NCBI GenBank assembly: GCA_016712505.1
Contig: JADJQY010000022.1
Span: forward strand, 1 to 34,556
Reading direction: 5' to 3'
Source of the DNA: Candidatus Eiseniibacteriota bacterium
GTDB lineage: Bacteria > Eisenbacteria > RBG-16-71-46 > CAIMUX01
DNA length: 34,556 bases
Shown piece by piece: positions 15,943 through 26,400 of the stretch; the first letter of the stretch is position 1; each line of letters opens with the position of its first letter. Position numbers and translations under genes: made by a program. The notes under the pieces are model-generated. The model had not been told where the DNA came from. It worked only from the letters and a program-made list of their open reading frames with translations, and ran no database searches.

Positions 15943-16399
15943 GGAGGCGCATTTCAGTAGATCAACACGAGTCGAGAGTCCACTCCCGACTTTCGAACCC
16001 TGAGCATACCACCGTGGCTGGTTGCCTGAGGGCCCCGGTGTCGGGCCTTTGGTTGAGGTGTCGCCATCCGATTCACGAGCAAGTTCTGCGCGTCCGTGGA
16101 TCTTCAGCCGCCCGCGGCGGATTGACCCGAACACATGCCGACTTGTGCTGCGGTCGAGGGGAGGGTATCCATGTCGGCATGGGCACGGACGCCGCGCGGG
16201 CACAGGCGGAACTTCGCACGGACATCAGCGCGACATTCCGCGTGGAGTTGACCGACGCGCAAGGGCTTCGATCGGCAACGCCTGGCGGCGATAACGATCG
16301 CCTTTCACGACGGCTCGTGCTTACGATCGACGATGCGACTTGCCGAGGGTGCGACAGTCCCACTCCGGTGGCAAGGGGGGACTGACCGGCTATGCGGGC
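15943..16399 (-). promoter_or_regulatory. Upstream region of the Cas10-Cmr operon
   Basis: No convincing gene lies in these 457 bases. On the minus strand TGGTATGCT (16011-16003) could be an extended -10 box about 60 bases before cas10; the 10-mer GGTGGTATGC here also occurs at the start of cas6-RT-cas1 (3081-3090). The outer part is element B. No -35 box is clear. Confidence 0.35.
16100..16231 (-). repeat. Flanking element B (inverted relative of element A)
   Basis: Read on the minus strand it matches 2752-2880 on the plus strand, with shared blocks GCCCATGCCGACATGG, TGTTCGGGTC and GGGCGGCTGAAGA. It lies about 160 bases before the cas10 start, pointing the same way relative to its operon as element A does to the cas6-RT-cas1 operon. 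Confidence 0.65.
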
Positions 16400-17080
16400 T
16401 TATCCGCTGAGATTGCCTCCACAGCGCAAGCCGAAGCCGGTGACCGCTCCGGTCGGCAGCGGTCCTCCAGGATCGTCTCCATAGTGAACCGTGCCCGTGA
16501 CGCTCACCAAGCGGAGAGCCTCCAGGCGGTAGATCGTTGGGATGAGATCACTCTGACCGGGATCGGGTCTCCAGCTGAGGGAACTACCCAACAAAGGAAA
16601 CGGGGGTGCCATGTCGTCGGGGTCAACGACTTTTGTGCAGATGGCGTGAAAGAGCAGCGCGTCCTCGCTGGACATCTGCCGGAGCGCATCGACGAACATC
16701 GGATGTCTCGCAGACGGGTGCTGAACCGCTGAGGCCAACAACTGTGCCCAGAGATTCTGAAGATCGTCAGCCTCGATATTTCCAGCTGCATCCAGTAAGG
16801 GCATGAGGAAGCCGGTAGGCAGCACTGCGGCAGGTACATCATGTTCGTCAAGTAGTGCCTGCGCCTTGGCGAATATGCGCACACGATTATGCCACTGGAA
16901 TGCGTAGATCTGATCCGCGAGGAGTTCACCAGCGACTTTGCACGGCTTGCCGAGGACGGAGTTGATCAGATTGCAGCCGGCTTCAACAACAGGCTTGGCC
17001 AACGCAAGTGCGTCAGCTATCCCAAGGAAGACTGTGATCGAGACAGGAGACCTCTCCGGTGAACTGTCCTGCTCCGCCAT
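16400..17080 (-). CDS. Abi-alpha / DUF4393-like protein
   Basis: A 226-residue protein starting MAEQDSSPERSPVSITVFLG. The helical core runs ALAKPVVEAGCNLINSVLGK, later FLMPLLDAAGNIEADDLQNL and WAQLLASAVQH, then HPMFVDALRQMSSEDALLFH. The order (a helix ahead of a small Gly-containing segment, then LxxxWAxLLAxA, then HPxFVxxLxQxSxxDA) is that of DUF4393, named abortive infection alpha. Its mechanism is not known to me. It is a single gene diverging from the recombinase at 17242 and lying behind the CRISPR operon in the same direction; it may belong to the defence cluster. The frame is intact. Confidence 0.65.
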   Translation of the reverse strand: MAEQDSSPERSPVSITVFLGIADALALAKPVVEAGCNLINSVLGKPCKVAGELLADQIYAFQWHNRVRIFAKAQALLDEHDVPAAVLPTGFLMPLLDAAGNIEADDLQNLWAQLLASAVQHPSARHPMFVDALRQMSSEDALLFHAICTKVVDPDDMAPPFPLLGSSLSWRPDPGQSDLIPTIYRLEALRLVSVTGTVHYGDDPGGPLPTGAVTGFGLRCGGNLSG

Positions 17081-17241
17081 TGGTTGGACTCCCGGCTTGG
17101 TAGGCTTGGGTCTGCTCGCCTCAGGTTAGCCGCTGCCCTAGTCCAGCGTCTCACTCCGGCCTTGCTTCCTGCCCCCCTCCCGAGGTACTGGTGCCCAAGC
17201 GCCCGCGCGAGCGGGCCTGAGCACCACCCGGGAGAGCCTCC

Positions 17242-17865
17242 ATGCCCCGTACATCCAACCGAGGGAAACCACCCATTTTCACCAACGCCGGACGCCGGTT
17301 CCCGCCCGAGGTCCTCTCGGACGCCGAGGTCCGGGCGCTCATGGACGCCTGCGGGGAGGGCCTCCCCTCCTGCGCCCGCAACCGCGCCTTGATCGCCGTT
17401 CTCTACCGGGGCGGGCTCCGGGTCTCCGAGGCCCTGGCGCTCTACCCCAAGGACCTGGACCCGGCCACCGGGGCCGTGCGGGTCCTGTGGGGCAAGGGCG
17501 GCCGGGCCAGGACGATCGGCCTGGACCCGGGGGCCTTCCGGCTGGTGGGGGAGTGGATGCGGCTCCGGGCCGGTACGGGCCTCGACGCCCGCTACCCCCT
17601 GTTCTGCACCCCCAGGGGCGGGGCGGTGTCGTCCTCGTACATCCGAAGGCTCCTGAACCGCCTGGGCGAGCAGGCGGGGATCCAAAAGCGGGTCCACCCC
17701 CACGGGCTGCGCCACACCCACGCCGCCCAGCTCCGGGCCGAGGGCGTGGACATCGGCATCATCTCCAAGCAGCTCGGGCACCGGTCGATCGCCACGACGG
17801 CCCGGTACCTGGACCACATCGCGCCGTGGGCGGTGGTGGAGGCGATGCGGGGGAGGGAGTGGTAG
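17242..17865 (+). CDS. Tyrosine recombinase, catalytic domain only
   Basis: A 207-residue protein with ribosome binding site GGGAGAG before the ATG. All active-site residues of the tyrosine recombinase family are visible: Arg60 in YRGGLRVSEAL, Lys85 in GKGGRAR, HPHGLRH with Arg157, His180 in QLGHRSIATTARYL and the nucleophile Tyr189. It lacks the usual N-terminal SAM-like core-binding domain of about 100 residues, so it is shorter than XerC/D or phage integrases. It lies between two defence modules and may have mobilised one of them, but I found no matching attachment sites next to it. Confidence 0.85.
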   Translation: MPRTSNRGKPPIFTNAGRRFPPEVLSDAEVRALMDACGEGLPSCARNRALIAVLYRGGLRVSEALALYPKDLDPATGAVRVLWGKGGRARTIGLDPGAFRLVGEWMRLRAGTGLDARYPLFCTPRGGAVSSSYIRRLLNRLGEQAGIQKRVHPHGLRHTHAAQLRAEGVDIGIISKQLGHRSIATTARYLDHIAPWAVVEAMRGREW

Positions 17866-17924
17866 GGGGCAACGGGCAGGTATGAGACCGCCCCGACGGC
17901 AGCAATCTTCTAGATTCGGACAAG

Positions 17925-18257
17925 CTACCGCTGCCACGCTGAGTAGACCCTGCTCAACTCCTGAATGAAGAAGCTCGTTTCGTCCTCCCCAGGCTGCAGC
18001 AGTCCGAGATCACGCGACAGAGTGAAAAACCCCTGGCCGGGCCGACCATCATCTCCAGCGTGAACGACGATCGCGCTGAGGAGGGGTCTGCCTGCTCTAT
18101 GCTCCGCCTCGGAGATTTCACCTAGAATCGCACCTAGCTGTTCGCGGTGGTCTGCTCTCATCATGTCCAGACCTGCAAGCGGAGCAATGTCCGTATAGGA
18201 CAGGAGGACCCCTCGCTTGGCAGCCTCGCACAGTCGGCCATAGATATCTGCGTGCAT
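17925..18257 (-). CDS. Small hypothetical protein, last gene of the restriction operon
   Basis: A 110-residue protein starting MHADIYGRLCEAAKRGVLLS, with GGGAGG 5 bases before the ATG at 18257. A YTDIAPLAGLDM segment looks like a short helix-turn element, followed by LGAILGEISEAEHRAGRPLL, SAIVVHAGDDGRPGQGFFTL and SRDLGLL. The GRPLLSAIVV and PGxGFF parts look like a conserved fold that I remember from restriction-system neighbourhoods, but I cannot name it. It starts 18 bases after the helicase stop, which implies co-transcription. Confidence 0.65.
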   Translation of the reverse strand: MHADIYGRLCEAAKRGVLLSYTDIAPLAGLDMMRADHREQLGAILGEISEAEHRAGRPLLSAIVVHAGDDGRPGQGFFTLSRDLGLLQPGEDETSFFIQELSRVYSAWQR

Positions 18258-18275
18258 CGTGCCTCCCGTCAGCCG

Positions 18276-21200
18276 CTAGCCACGCGCGATCGCGCGAAGC
18301 TCGGGCATCAGTTGCTGCGGGTCGCGATTCACATGGAAGTCCCACCGGCCGAGTCGACCCCAGCGATTCACAGCCCGGACCCAGCGGTGGGCGGCCTCGT
18401 GCTTGGCCTTGTCCTGGTTGTCCTCTAAGCCCTTGATTTCCAGGATGAGGGTCACGCCATTGGCGAGTCTCACCAGGAAGTCGGGGATGTACGAGTGGTC
18501 CACTCCCAGGAACTCGTAGGGAATCGTGAGTCCCAGGCCCTGGTTCTTCACATAGCACCTCGCCGCCTTCTGCAGGACCGCCTGCTCGATCCGGAACCCG
18601 GCACTGGCCTCCCAGGTCTGGTTGTCGAGCACGACCTGGTTGACATGGCTCGCGGTCGTCATCCGCGTGGACTTCACCGTCTTGAAGTCCACATCATCGG
18701 TTGACCCGATCGGCTTCGTCTTGTTGAGCACCGGAAGCAGAGGAGATTCGCCTTGCGCTTCGTCCGGCTCGATCGCCGTCGCGAGCCGCTCCACTACCTG
18801 CTTGGCGTACTGCTGAAGCCCGATCTCCCCCGGCGCACAGCCGCGGTAGTCCACCTTGCGGCAGATGTACTCATCCACATACCGAAAGATCTGAGGGAAG
18901 AGCTGGTGCCTGGACTGCAGGGCGAGCACCGCCGCTTTCTTCCGGTCATGTTCCGATTGCTCAGCCCCGGACAGTAGACGGTCGAGGACCCGCCGGGCCA
19001 ACTCGAACTTGATCGTCTCCACATGATTCTCGGTGTAGTACTCCTCGCGGTTCTGCAGCACTACCGGGAACGGTGAAGTGACCGCGCCCGCCGCCCCCTC
19101 GGCGTAGCCCGCGGTCACCCGCACGAATGTGGCCGTGGGCTCGTGGTCGGGCTCCAGATCCAGTGGTTCCATCGAGTCGACATCGCACCGGATGATGTTC
19201 CGGTTGAGGGCGTAGACGAAGCCCTCGACCACCGGGAACTGCATCCGCATGTGCGCCCGGTCCGGGTCGGTTCGGACATGGTTCTTGGGCTTGTCCTCGG
19301 GTGCGGCCGCCTTGCTGCCCCGTCCCTTGAATGGGATCATCGAGAACGGGATGCCATAAACATCGACGAACTCCTCGGAAAGGAGTAGCTTCCCATCAGG
19401 TTGAACGGTTGGCGTGTAGTCCATCCGTCGAAGGCCTCGGCCGACCACCTGCTCGCAGAGAAGCTGGCTCCCGAATGCTCGGATACCCAGGATGTGGGTG
19501 ACATTGCTCGCATCCCACCCTTCGGTGAGCATCGAGACCGAGACGACGCAACGGATGTGCTCTCCCGGCTCGCCGCGACGGCCAACCGTGGCCACGATCT
19601 GGCGAAGCTCCTCGGCTGCTTCACTTTTCTTCTTGCTTGGGTCGTCACTCTCTGCCTCGGCCAGCAGCTTGGAGTCGATGCGCAGCGTGTACTGCCGCTC
19701 CGCCGTGTTGGAGAGGAGGTCGGCAAAGATCTCGCCCCTCCCGTACACCACTTGCGTCTTTGCCTTCTTGCCCTTCTTGCGGGGTGCGGCCTCTTCGTCC
19801 TCATCCTCCTCGCCGAGCACCTCCTCGACATCTTCCGCAGTCAGCACATCGGCCACCCGTTCGCCGCTGATCCGGCGGTAGAACTCCTCGGCGACGGCGG
19901 TGTTGTCGCAGACGATGATGAGCACGGGCGGGATCTGGTCCTTGCCCGGGGCGGCGTCGCGGATGTACTCGAATCGTTCCTTCCACTGGCCCGCGATCTG
20001 GGAGAGTGCTCCCTCGGCCTTGCGGTAGACCACCTCGGGCTTGGGTCTCCCTCCCCCACGACCGGGGAGCTTCTCGCCCGGCTCCAGGTCGGCGCAGATG
20101 TGGTCGCGCCAGAGGCGGAAGTACTTGGGGTCGGGCCGTCCGGTAGAGTCCTGCACCGGCAAGCGGGGGATCTTGACGATGCCACTCTCAATGGCATCGA
20201 CGAGACCGAACTCGCTGACCAGCCAGGGGAATGGCGAGCCCTCGGGGTATCCGCTGGCCTTGATGTAGAACGGAGTCGCGGACAGATCAACGCATAGGCC
20301 CACGCACGGGGAGCCTCTGCCGAGCAGCCCCGCGTTGTTGATCCGGTCGAGTCCATCGAGCCACACGCGGGCTTCGGCGGCCTCCTCCTTCTGATCGCCA
20401 CTGGCGACCGCGACGCGTTCCTCGTCGTCGGCTCCGTCCTCGGCGGCCTCACCGGGCTTCGGCCGCCAGCAGTGATGCCCCTCGTCGTTGAGGACCATGA
20501 TCGGCAGTCTCTCCGGCCCGACGCCCAAGACTCGGCGAATGAACGAGTCGGCGTCCTCCTCACCCTTGTCCACGACGGCGTAGGACTTCCCTCCCTCGCT
20601 GTGCGCCGACTGCGGCTGGAACTGGTGCCAGTTCTCGACGATCACCGTTCCTCGATTGAGCAGCTCGCGGTACTTGCCCGGGAGCATGCCGAAGTCGTCG
20701 TAGTAGTTCTTCCGGTCGCCCGGCTTGAGCACCTGGAGCCGTTCCTTGACCGTCAGGTTCGGACAGCAGATGAGCACGACATCGGGGAACTCGCGGCTCT
20801 GTGGGTTCACCCCGCGGTTGCAGAACGCCCAGCAGATCAGCATGGCCATGACGACGGTCTTGCCTGTCCCGGTGGCCTGCTTGCACCCGAGGCGGCGGAG
20901 ACCGAGCATCGCCGCGTCGGCGGGCTGGTCGAGCAGCGTGGGGTAGTACTCCATATGACGGGTGCCGAACCCGGGATCTTCGCCTGCGCAGAGCCTGCGG
21001 AGGTGCTCGTCCGTCACCTCGAAGTTGGTGAAGCCGGTGCGGCTCTTGGCCTTCCGCTGCATCTCGGGGAGGCGGATCTCGGCGAGGTAGATGAGCGTCT
21101 CGACAGCCTCACGCTGACAGAAGAAGAGGCGGCGAAAGCCGCCCCTGGCGACGCCCGACTCGCGGGCCCAGTGGCGGAGCAGGTCCTTGGTCATGGAGGT

Positions 21201-21479
21201 CGCGCCACGGTAGCCGGACTCACGCCAGCGCCGGACATCCTCGCGCAGGCGGTTCACGAGTTCGAGTGGGTCCTGGTCCTCATCGGTGAAGAGCCCGGCC
21301 TGGGCGGAGCCGACCTTCTCGGTCTTGTACCAGTACGCAGCCGCACGGCGGAACCCCGCCTGGGTGGCTTTGCCGGTGTCGCGGTCGTAGAGCCAGTGGT
21401 CCGCAGGCTCCTCGTAGGGGTTGCAGAGGATGGGGGATGGGACGGGCTGGACCGGCAGATTCTGGGGGTGGGTACTCAT
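18276..21479 (-). CDS. Type III restriction-like helicase-endonuclease (Res)
   Basis: A 1067-residue protein from the ATG at 21479, which overlaps the upstream stop (ATGA). Superfamily 2 motifs appear in order: CKQATGTGKTVVMAML (Walker A, about 199-214), VLNDEGHHCW (DEGH, motif II), VDLSATPF (motif III), MLTEGWDASNV (motif V) and EQVVGRGLRRMDY (motif VI). Near the C-terminus YIPDFLVRL followed by LILEIKG gives a PD-(D/E)xK nuclease site. This is the arrangement of type III Res subunits, which translocate on DNA and cut it when partner Mod has not methylated the site. An acidic and lysine-rich insert (EEDEDEEAAPRKKGKKAK) lies between the helicase lobes. The frame is intact. Confidence 0.85.
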   Translation of the reverse strand: MSTHPQNLPVQPVPSPILCNPYEEPADHWLYDRDTGKATQAGFRRAAAYWYKTEKVGSAQAGLFTDEDQDPLELVNRLREDVRRWRESGYRGATSMTKDLLRHWARESGVARGGFRRLFFCQREAVETLIYLAEIRLPEMQRKAKSRTGFTNFEVTDEHLRRLCAGEDPGFGTRHMEYYPTLLDQPADAAMLGLRRLGCKQATGTGKTVVMAMLICWAFCNRGVNPQSREFPDVVLICCPNLTVKERLQVLKPGDRKNYYDDFGMLPGKYRELLNRGTVIVENWHQFQPQSAHSEGGKSYAVVDKGEEDADSFIRRVLGVGPERLPIMVLNDEGHHCWRPKPGEAAEDGADDEERVAVASGDQKEEAAEARVWLDGLDRINNAGLLGRGSPCVGLCVDLSATPFYIKASGYPEGSPFPWLVSEFGLVDAIESGIVKIPRLPVQDSTGRPDPKYFRLWRDHICADLEPGEKLPGRGGGRPKPEVVYRKAEGALSQIAGQWKERFEYIRDAAPGKDQIPPVLIIVCDNTAVAEEFYRRISGERVADVLTAEDVEEVLGEEDEDEEAAPRKKGKKAKTQVVYGRGEIFADLLSNTAERQYTLRIDSKLLAEAESDDPSKKKSEAAEELRQIVATVGRRGEPGEHIRCVVSVSMLTEGWDASNVTHILGIRAFGSQLLCEQVVGRGLRRMDYTPTVQPDGKLLLSEEFVDVYGIPFSMIPFKGRGSKAAAPEDKPKNHVRTDPDRAHMRMQFPVVEGFVYALNRNIIRCDVDSMEPLDLEPDHEPTATFVRVTAGYAEGAAGAVTSPFPVVLQNREEYYTENHVETIKFELARRVLDRLLSGAEQSEHDRKKAAVLALQSRHQLFPQIFRYVDEYICRKVDYRGCAPGEIGLQQYAKQVVERLATAIEPDEAQGESPLLPVLNKTKPIGSTDDVDFKTVKSTRMTTASHVNQVVLDNQTWEASAGFRIEQAVLQKAARCYVKNQGLGLTIPYEFLGVDHSYIPDFLVRLANGVTLILEIKGLEDNQDKAKHEAAHRWVRAVNRWGRLGRWDFHVNRDPQQLMPELRAIARG

Positions 21480-23401
21480 GGCTGCCCGTCCTCGGCTACC
21501 ACGGCTCGATAAGACTGCTGCGGGTCGGCAGGATCCGGCTTGGTGAACTCGAGCTCGGCCCGCTGGCGCATCGGCGCGAGGTACTTCTTCTGCAGGTACT
21601 CCGGATTGCGTCCGAGGATGGCCCCCAGCTCGGCAGGACGGAGCGGGTGCCAGGCACACAGGCGATGGATGATCTGCTGCATGGCTTCCGGTTCCGCTTT
21701 CTTGCGGAGCGATTGGACGGCTTGCGCAAGATCCGGGGGGAGAGGGGGGAGGTCGGTGGAGGGAGTTGCGGCCTTGCCGACGGAGGAGGTGAACCCCGGA
21801 GATTGCGATCCGAACCCCGGAGGTTGGGCCATATCTCCGGGGTTGAACCCCGGAGATTGCGCCCCGTCTCTGGCCCCAGACCCCGGAGACATTCGGGGAG
21901 CGCTCTCCCCCAGCAGGTGTTCGGTCGGTATGTAGTAGGTATTCCTGCCCTTCCCCCGCTGCCCCAGCAACCCGGCGTCCCGAAGCCTTCGGAGAGCTCC
22001 GCTGGCGGCGAGCGAGTCCACCCCGTTGATGTCCCGGAACATGGCGTTCGTGATGGCCCCCGCCTCTCGAATGACCGCCAGCGATCGCGCTTCCTCGTCG
22101 GAGAGATTCAGTTCCTTGAACCGTCCGAGCCAAGCGATGTCCTCTTGGCTGAACAGGTGATGGACCAAGAGCATCACGCCAAACTCGTCGCGCTGTCGGT
22201 CGGACTCGAAGAGCGGCGGCGTCAGGTTGGCCTGATGCATCGCCTGACGCATGGCGCGTATGCCGGTGCCCTTCGTCTCCGCCAAGCCGATCTCGTGGAG
22301 CGATGCCGCGATCTTCTCGTTCCGTGGAAAGGAGCCGGGCTCGCCGAGTCTGTCCTCAGCGACCAACGATGCGCCGGGGTTACGGATCTCGATGCGGTTC
22401 GTGTATCGGATGATCTGGACCGGAGAGGAGTGGCGATAGCTGCGATGCATCAGAGCGTTGACCACCGCCTCACGGATGACCGCTCGCGGCACGAGGGGGA
22501 TGTCCTTGCGGTGGATCGAGTTCCCCGCCAGAGAGAACGCCATCGGAACATCGGAGAGCACCTGCTGCACGACACGGGGGATGAGCAGCACCAAGGGGCC
22601 GCGCATCTCAACGGCCGAATAAGCGCTCTCGGGGTCCGGCACCCACTCGCGCCCAGGGACGAGGATGTAGTCCACCCGCACCATCGGGAAGAACCGCCGG
22701 AGCGAGGCCTCCTTGCCGAAGAGCATCAGCCCGGCGATCGTGAGGCACTGCCGGCCCCGGTGTATGGCCGTAGCGCCGAGGGCATACAGGAGATCGGTGT
22801 CGCCGAACACGAGTTCGCCGGCATCTGGCTTCACCTCAGCTCGCCTGATCCGATACTCTCGCACCGCCGCAGGCTCTATGTCGTCGGGTGTCGTGCCCTC
22901 CACAGGTGTCGCGTCGTATGTGGTCGTGGACCGATTCTGGTACAGCACCGAAAGGTCATCGTCCGTGCAGTGCTGATCAGTGTTTGCGATGCGACGGTAG
23001 GCCCCTCCGGGCAGACCCTCCGACTTCACATAGACCGGCTTGTCGCCCGTGGGCGCTTCGGGTATGAACGCGACAATGACGGCTCTGTCCTCGTGGGCCT
23101 CTACATCGATTTGCGGGCGCACCGGGGGGGACATGTCGTTTGCGCACCGGGTGGCGAGATCTGCCTGCAGCTTGCCCGGGTTGTTCACACCCGAAACTCG
23201 GAAGCTCACCCCGAACAACCCATCGGGCTCCTCATCGACGCCCAGCAGGATGTAGCCGCCGCCCCGCCCCGGCTCATTCGAAAACGCCGAGACAGTCTGG
23301 AGCACGCTCGTGGCGATCGCCTTGCCCGGTTTGGCCTCGATCTCCACGGACTCGTCGCCCATCTGAAGCTTCTCCAGGAGATCGGAGAAGATCGAACTCA
23401 T
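21476..23401 (-). CDS. AlbA_2 / GHKL ATP-binding protein of the restriction operon
   Basis: A 641-residue protein. The N-terminus (about 1-160) is a Schlafen AlbA_2-type domain: ESVEIEAKPGKAIATSVLQT, then ALSN-like AFSNEPGRGGGYILLGVDE and GGAYRR. Around residues 310-360 PRAVIREAVVNALMHRSY and RIEIRNPG are the GHKL ATPase pieces (HATPase_c_4) usual after this domain. A winged-helix-like part follows (INGVDSLAASGALRRLRDAG), then a linker with SPGF / PPGF / SPGF units near residues 515-535. It lies between methyltransferase and helicase with ATGA overlaps on both sides. This three-gene order is familiar in type III-like systems; the protein's exact role is not known to me. Confidence 0.75.
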   Translation of the reverse strand: MSSIFSDLLEKLQMGDESVEIEAKPGKAIATSVLQTVSAFSNEPGRGGGYILLGVDEEPDGLFGVSFRVSGVNNPGKLQADLATRCANDMSPPVRPQIDVEAHEDRAVIVAFIPEAPTGDKPVYVKSEGLPGGAYRRIANTDQHCTDDDLSVLYQNRSTTTYDATPVEGTTPDDIEPAAVREYRIRRAEVKPDAGELVFGDTDLLYALGATAIHRGRQCLTIAGLMLFGKEASLRRFFPMVRVDYILVPGREWVPDPESAYSAVEMRGPLVLLIPRVVQQVLSDVPMAFSLAGNSIHRKDIPLVPRAVIREAVVNALMHRSYRHSSPVQIIRYTNRIEIRNPGASLVAEDRLGEPGSFPRNEKIAASLHEIGLAETKGTGIRAMRQAMHQANLTPPLFESDRQRDEFGVMLLVHHLFSQEDIAWLGRFKELNLSDEEARSLAVIREAGAITNAMFRDINGVDSLAASGALRRLRDAGLLGQRGKGRNTYYIPTEHLLGESAPRMSPGSGARDGAQSPGFNPGDMAQPPGFGSQSPGFTSSVGKAATPSTDLPPLPPDLAQAVQSLRKKAEPEAMQQIIHRLCAWHPLRPAELGAILGRNPEYLQKKYLAPMRQRAELEFTKPDPADPQQSYRAVVAEDGQP

Positions 23402-26400
23402 GACAGCCTCACCACCTTCATCACCTCATTCCCCCTCGGATCAATCACCTTCACCGCCGCCGCCTTGTGCTTGCCCGGCGGGAACGGCAGGCTCTCCATC
23501 CCGCTGAAGGCCTCGAAGCGGTCCTCGTCGATCACGCCGCCGAGGGCCTTGGCCAGCTTCTCCCAGGCCGTGCGGTCGGGGAAGAACGCCTGGGTGATGC
23601 AGAAGGTCCGCCCGTCGTAGTCGCTGTCCAGGAACCACGCGGCGACCTTGTCGGCCTTGGTCGGCCGGATCACATTTTGCACCGGGTCGTAGATATCGAC
23701 CCCCTCCATCTTCGCCACATACTCCCCGTCGTCGTTCGGCCCTTCGAGGCTCACCCGGGGCTGGCCGAAGACGGTGAAGAGCTGCTGGCTCGCGGCCGCG
23801 CTCTTGACCTTGCCGCCCTTCTGCTTGGCCGGGTCTTTGAGCAGCCCGTCCATCCCCGGGTTTACATCCGGGCGGATGTGGGCGATGTGGATGCGGAGCT
23901 TGGGGTGCTGGGCCTCGTCCACCACCGCCTGGGCCGGGCCGTCGAAGCTGAATGCCGCGATCACGAGGGCGTCGTAGCCCGCCCGGTTCGCGGCACGGAT
24001 CAGGTCTTCGACCATCTTCGCCGTCACCGGCCCGTACTGCGGCCCGAACACCACCGCCACCTTGTCGTCGAGCGCCTCGGTCTGCCCCTGGTCCATCCAC
24101 TGCCCATCGGCGTGGATGCAGTCGGCTCGGCCGTCCTCGAAGAGCGGGGTCAGCGGCTGCCCCTGCGCTCGCTCGCCCAGACCATCTGCTTGTTATCGGG
24201 GAACCGCACCCCGTCGTCGCGGATCAGCTCGTACATCTTGCGCAGATACGCCGCGGCGTTGCGGGCCTCCAGATCGCCCCGGGTGTCCACCAGCCGGATC
24301 TCTCGGGGCATATCGTCGGCGTCGAACGACTCCAACTGGTCAGGCGCACCGGCGAAGCCCTCGAAGTCCTCCGACCGTCCCGCATCGACGATATCGCCGA
24401 GCGACATCTCCGGCGGCTGCACGGCCTCCACCGTAAATGGCCCGCTCACGCGGACGATGTTGTCGACCGGCTTCGGATCGTCGAAAAGGTCCTGGCCCTT
24501 TGCATTGCGGCCGACACAGTCGTCGATCAGGGACATCTTCCTGCGCCACAACTGGCGGTACTCGCTTACCGCGTGTTGGAGTTCTGGAGGCCACTCCTTG
24601 TCCGGTTCAAACGGAACCTCCCAGTGGTACCACCCGGGTGCCTGCCGATCAATGCCTTCATCCAACCGTGATCTCGTCTCGCTGTTGAGCGGCGGCAGCA
24701 GCCAGCGTCGTTTGTCGCCCTCCGTCACGGCCCGCTTGCCTTCGCTCCGCTGTTTCGCAGCGAGGCGATTCGCAAGAGCCTGCCTAGAGGAGCGATCGAC
24801 CGCTTGGAGTGCAGCATTGCATCGGCGCAGTGCGGCATCGAGCAGTGAGCCCTGCCCAGCCTGCTCTAGTGTGGCGTAGCGTCTGTAGTCGTCGAACGCC
24901 ATCTGCACGGGCTTCGGGTGCGAACCAGCGAGCGACTCTGGCACCGCTGGGTGCCACCATGTGCGGAATCCCCGTGGCCCGTCGTACTACGGCTCTCGTG
25001 AGCTTCGATCTCAAGCTGGATTGCTGCTTTCAGATCGGCGAGTTTGCGGTCCAGCAGCGGGCCATACTCCGCGAGAATCGGGTCGATCGCCCTGTTCTGG
25101 GCGATGTCGCTAGGCTGAATGTGGGGCAGCTTGTTGTATTCAAAGCCGCCGGCAACATCCCTTTCCGGATCGGTCAACATGAAGTAGGGGTACTTTTGGA
25201 CAATCAGGCGGTGCCGTGCCGTTGCAATCGCCACCCTGCTGGAGTCGATTCCGATCCACCGGCGACCCATTCGTTCAGCGACTACGGCCGTGGTGCCGCT
25301 CCCGCTTGTGGGGTCAAGTACGAGGTCTCCCGGATCGGTGGTGAGGCAGATACAACGCTGCAAGACCTTCAGAGCAGTCTGTGTCGCGTAAATCTTCTTT
25401 CCACCAAACTGGTTCTGGCCCAGGGTATCTGTCCAGACATTTGTGATCGGGAAGCACTCAAAATCTGTGATCCGCCGGCAGTATCCGGGGTAAGTCTTGC
25501 CGGGTAGCATCCGCTCGCACTGCAGAACGCGTCGCATGCCCCCGCTATCCGTCTTCCAATACCCCGGCTCGGATCTATAGGTCCGGCCTTCGAGCCACAC
25601 ATTATAACGAGAACCAGGGCTTTGAGATGTGTAGTTGTCTGATGCAATCAATACAGCACCATCTGGGAGAAGCGTCTCGTCGTCGTCGTCGGATAACTGG
25701 CCCACTGGTCTACGCTCGCCATTGGCAAGAAGCACTGTGGTGTAGCCCGTAGCCCCTGCTTCTCCCGCGACTTTGCGATGGAACAGGGGACGGAACTTCA
25801 TGGCGGCGGACTTGCGATACCAGAGCAGCGTGTCGTAGACGCGAGATAGGTCATTGCTCGTCGAGCCCGTGGTCTTCACATAGACGATTTCCGCGACGAA
25901 GTTGGATGGTGCAAACACCTCGTCCATCACGCTGCGAACCAAGTGACTGCGATCATCCCCAATTTGCAGGAAGAGTGATCCTGTATCAGCAAGCAGATCC
26001 CTAGCGACTAGGAGTCGCTCTCGGAGGTACGAGAGGTACGAATGAACGCCAAGGTGCCAAGTATCCCGAAATGCGTGCACCATTTCGAGTTCCCGAGTCA
26101 GATGCTCGTCACGGTTCTTCACATCCACATCGCCAATGATGGGTTGGAAGTTGCTCTTGTAGTTGATGCCGTAGGGTGGGTCCATGAAGATCATCTGGAC
26201 CTTGCCGGTGAGGTTCTCACGGCGGGCCAGCGACGACATGACCTGGAGCGAGTCACCGAGGATCAAGCGGTTGGTCCAGTCGATGTCGTGCTTGTAGAAC
26301 TGGACGGCCTCGTGGTACTCCTGCTCGGGGTCGGCGAACAGCGACCGCTCGACATCCTGCCGGGCCGCGATCTTGAGGATGGCCTGGGCGCTGACGCGCT

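Noticed and set aside
15943..16203. N-terminal extension of Cas10 to an upstream ATG at 16203
   Set aside because: The extra residues have no HD motif, are arginine/proline-rich, and overlap element B; the family N-terminus fits the ATG at 15942.
21480..22133. Upstream extension of the Res helicase in its own frame
   Set aside because: It lies antiphase inside the AlbA gene, has shadow composition, and the ATG at 21479 overlaps the preceding stop in the operon's usual way.
21437..23620. Long plus-strand open frame opposite the AlbA gene
   Set aside because: It is the antisense shadow of a gene with clear domains and operon overlaps.
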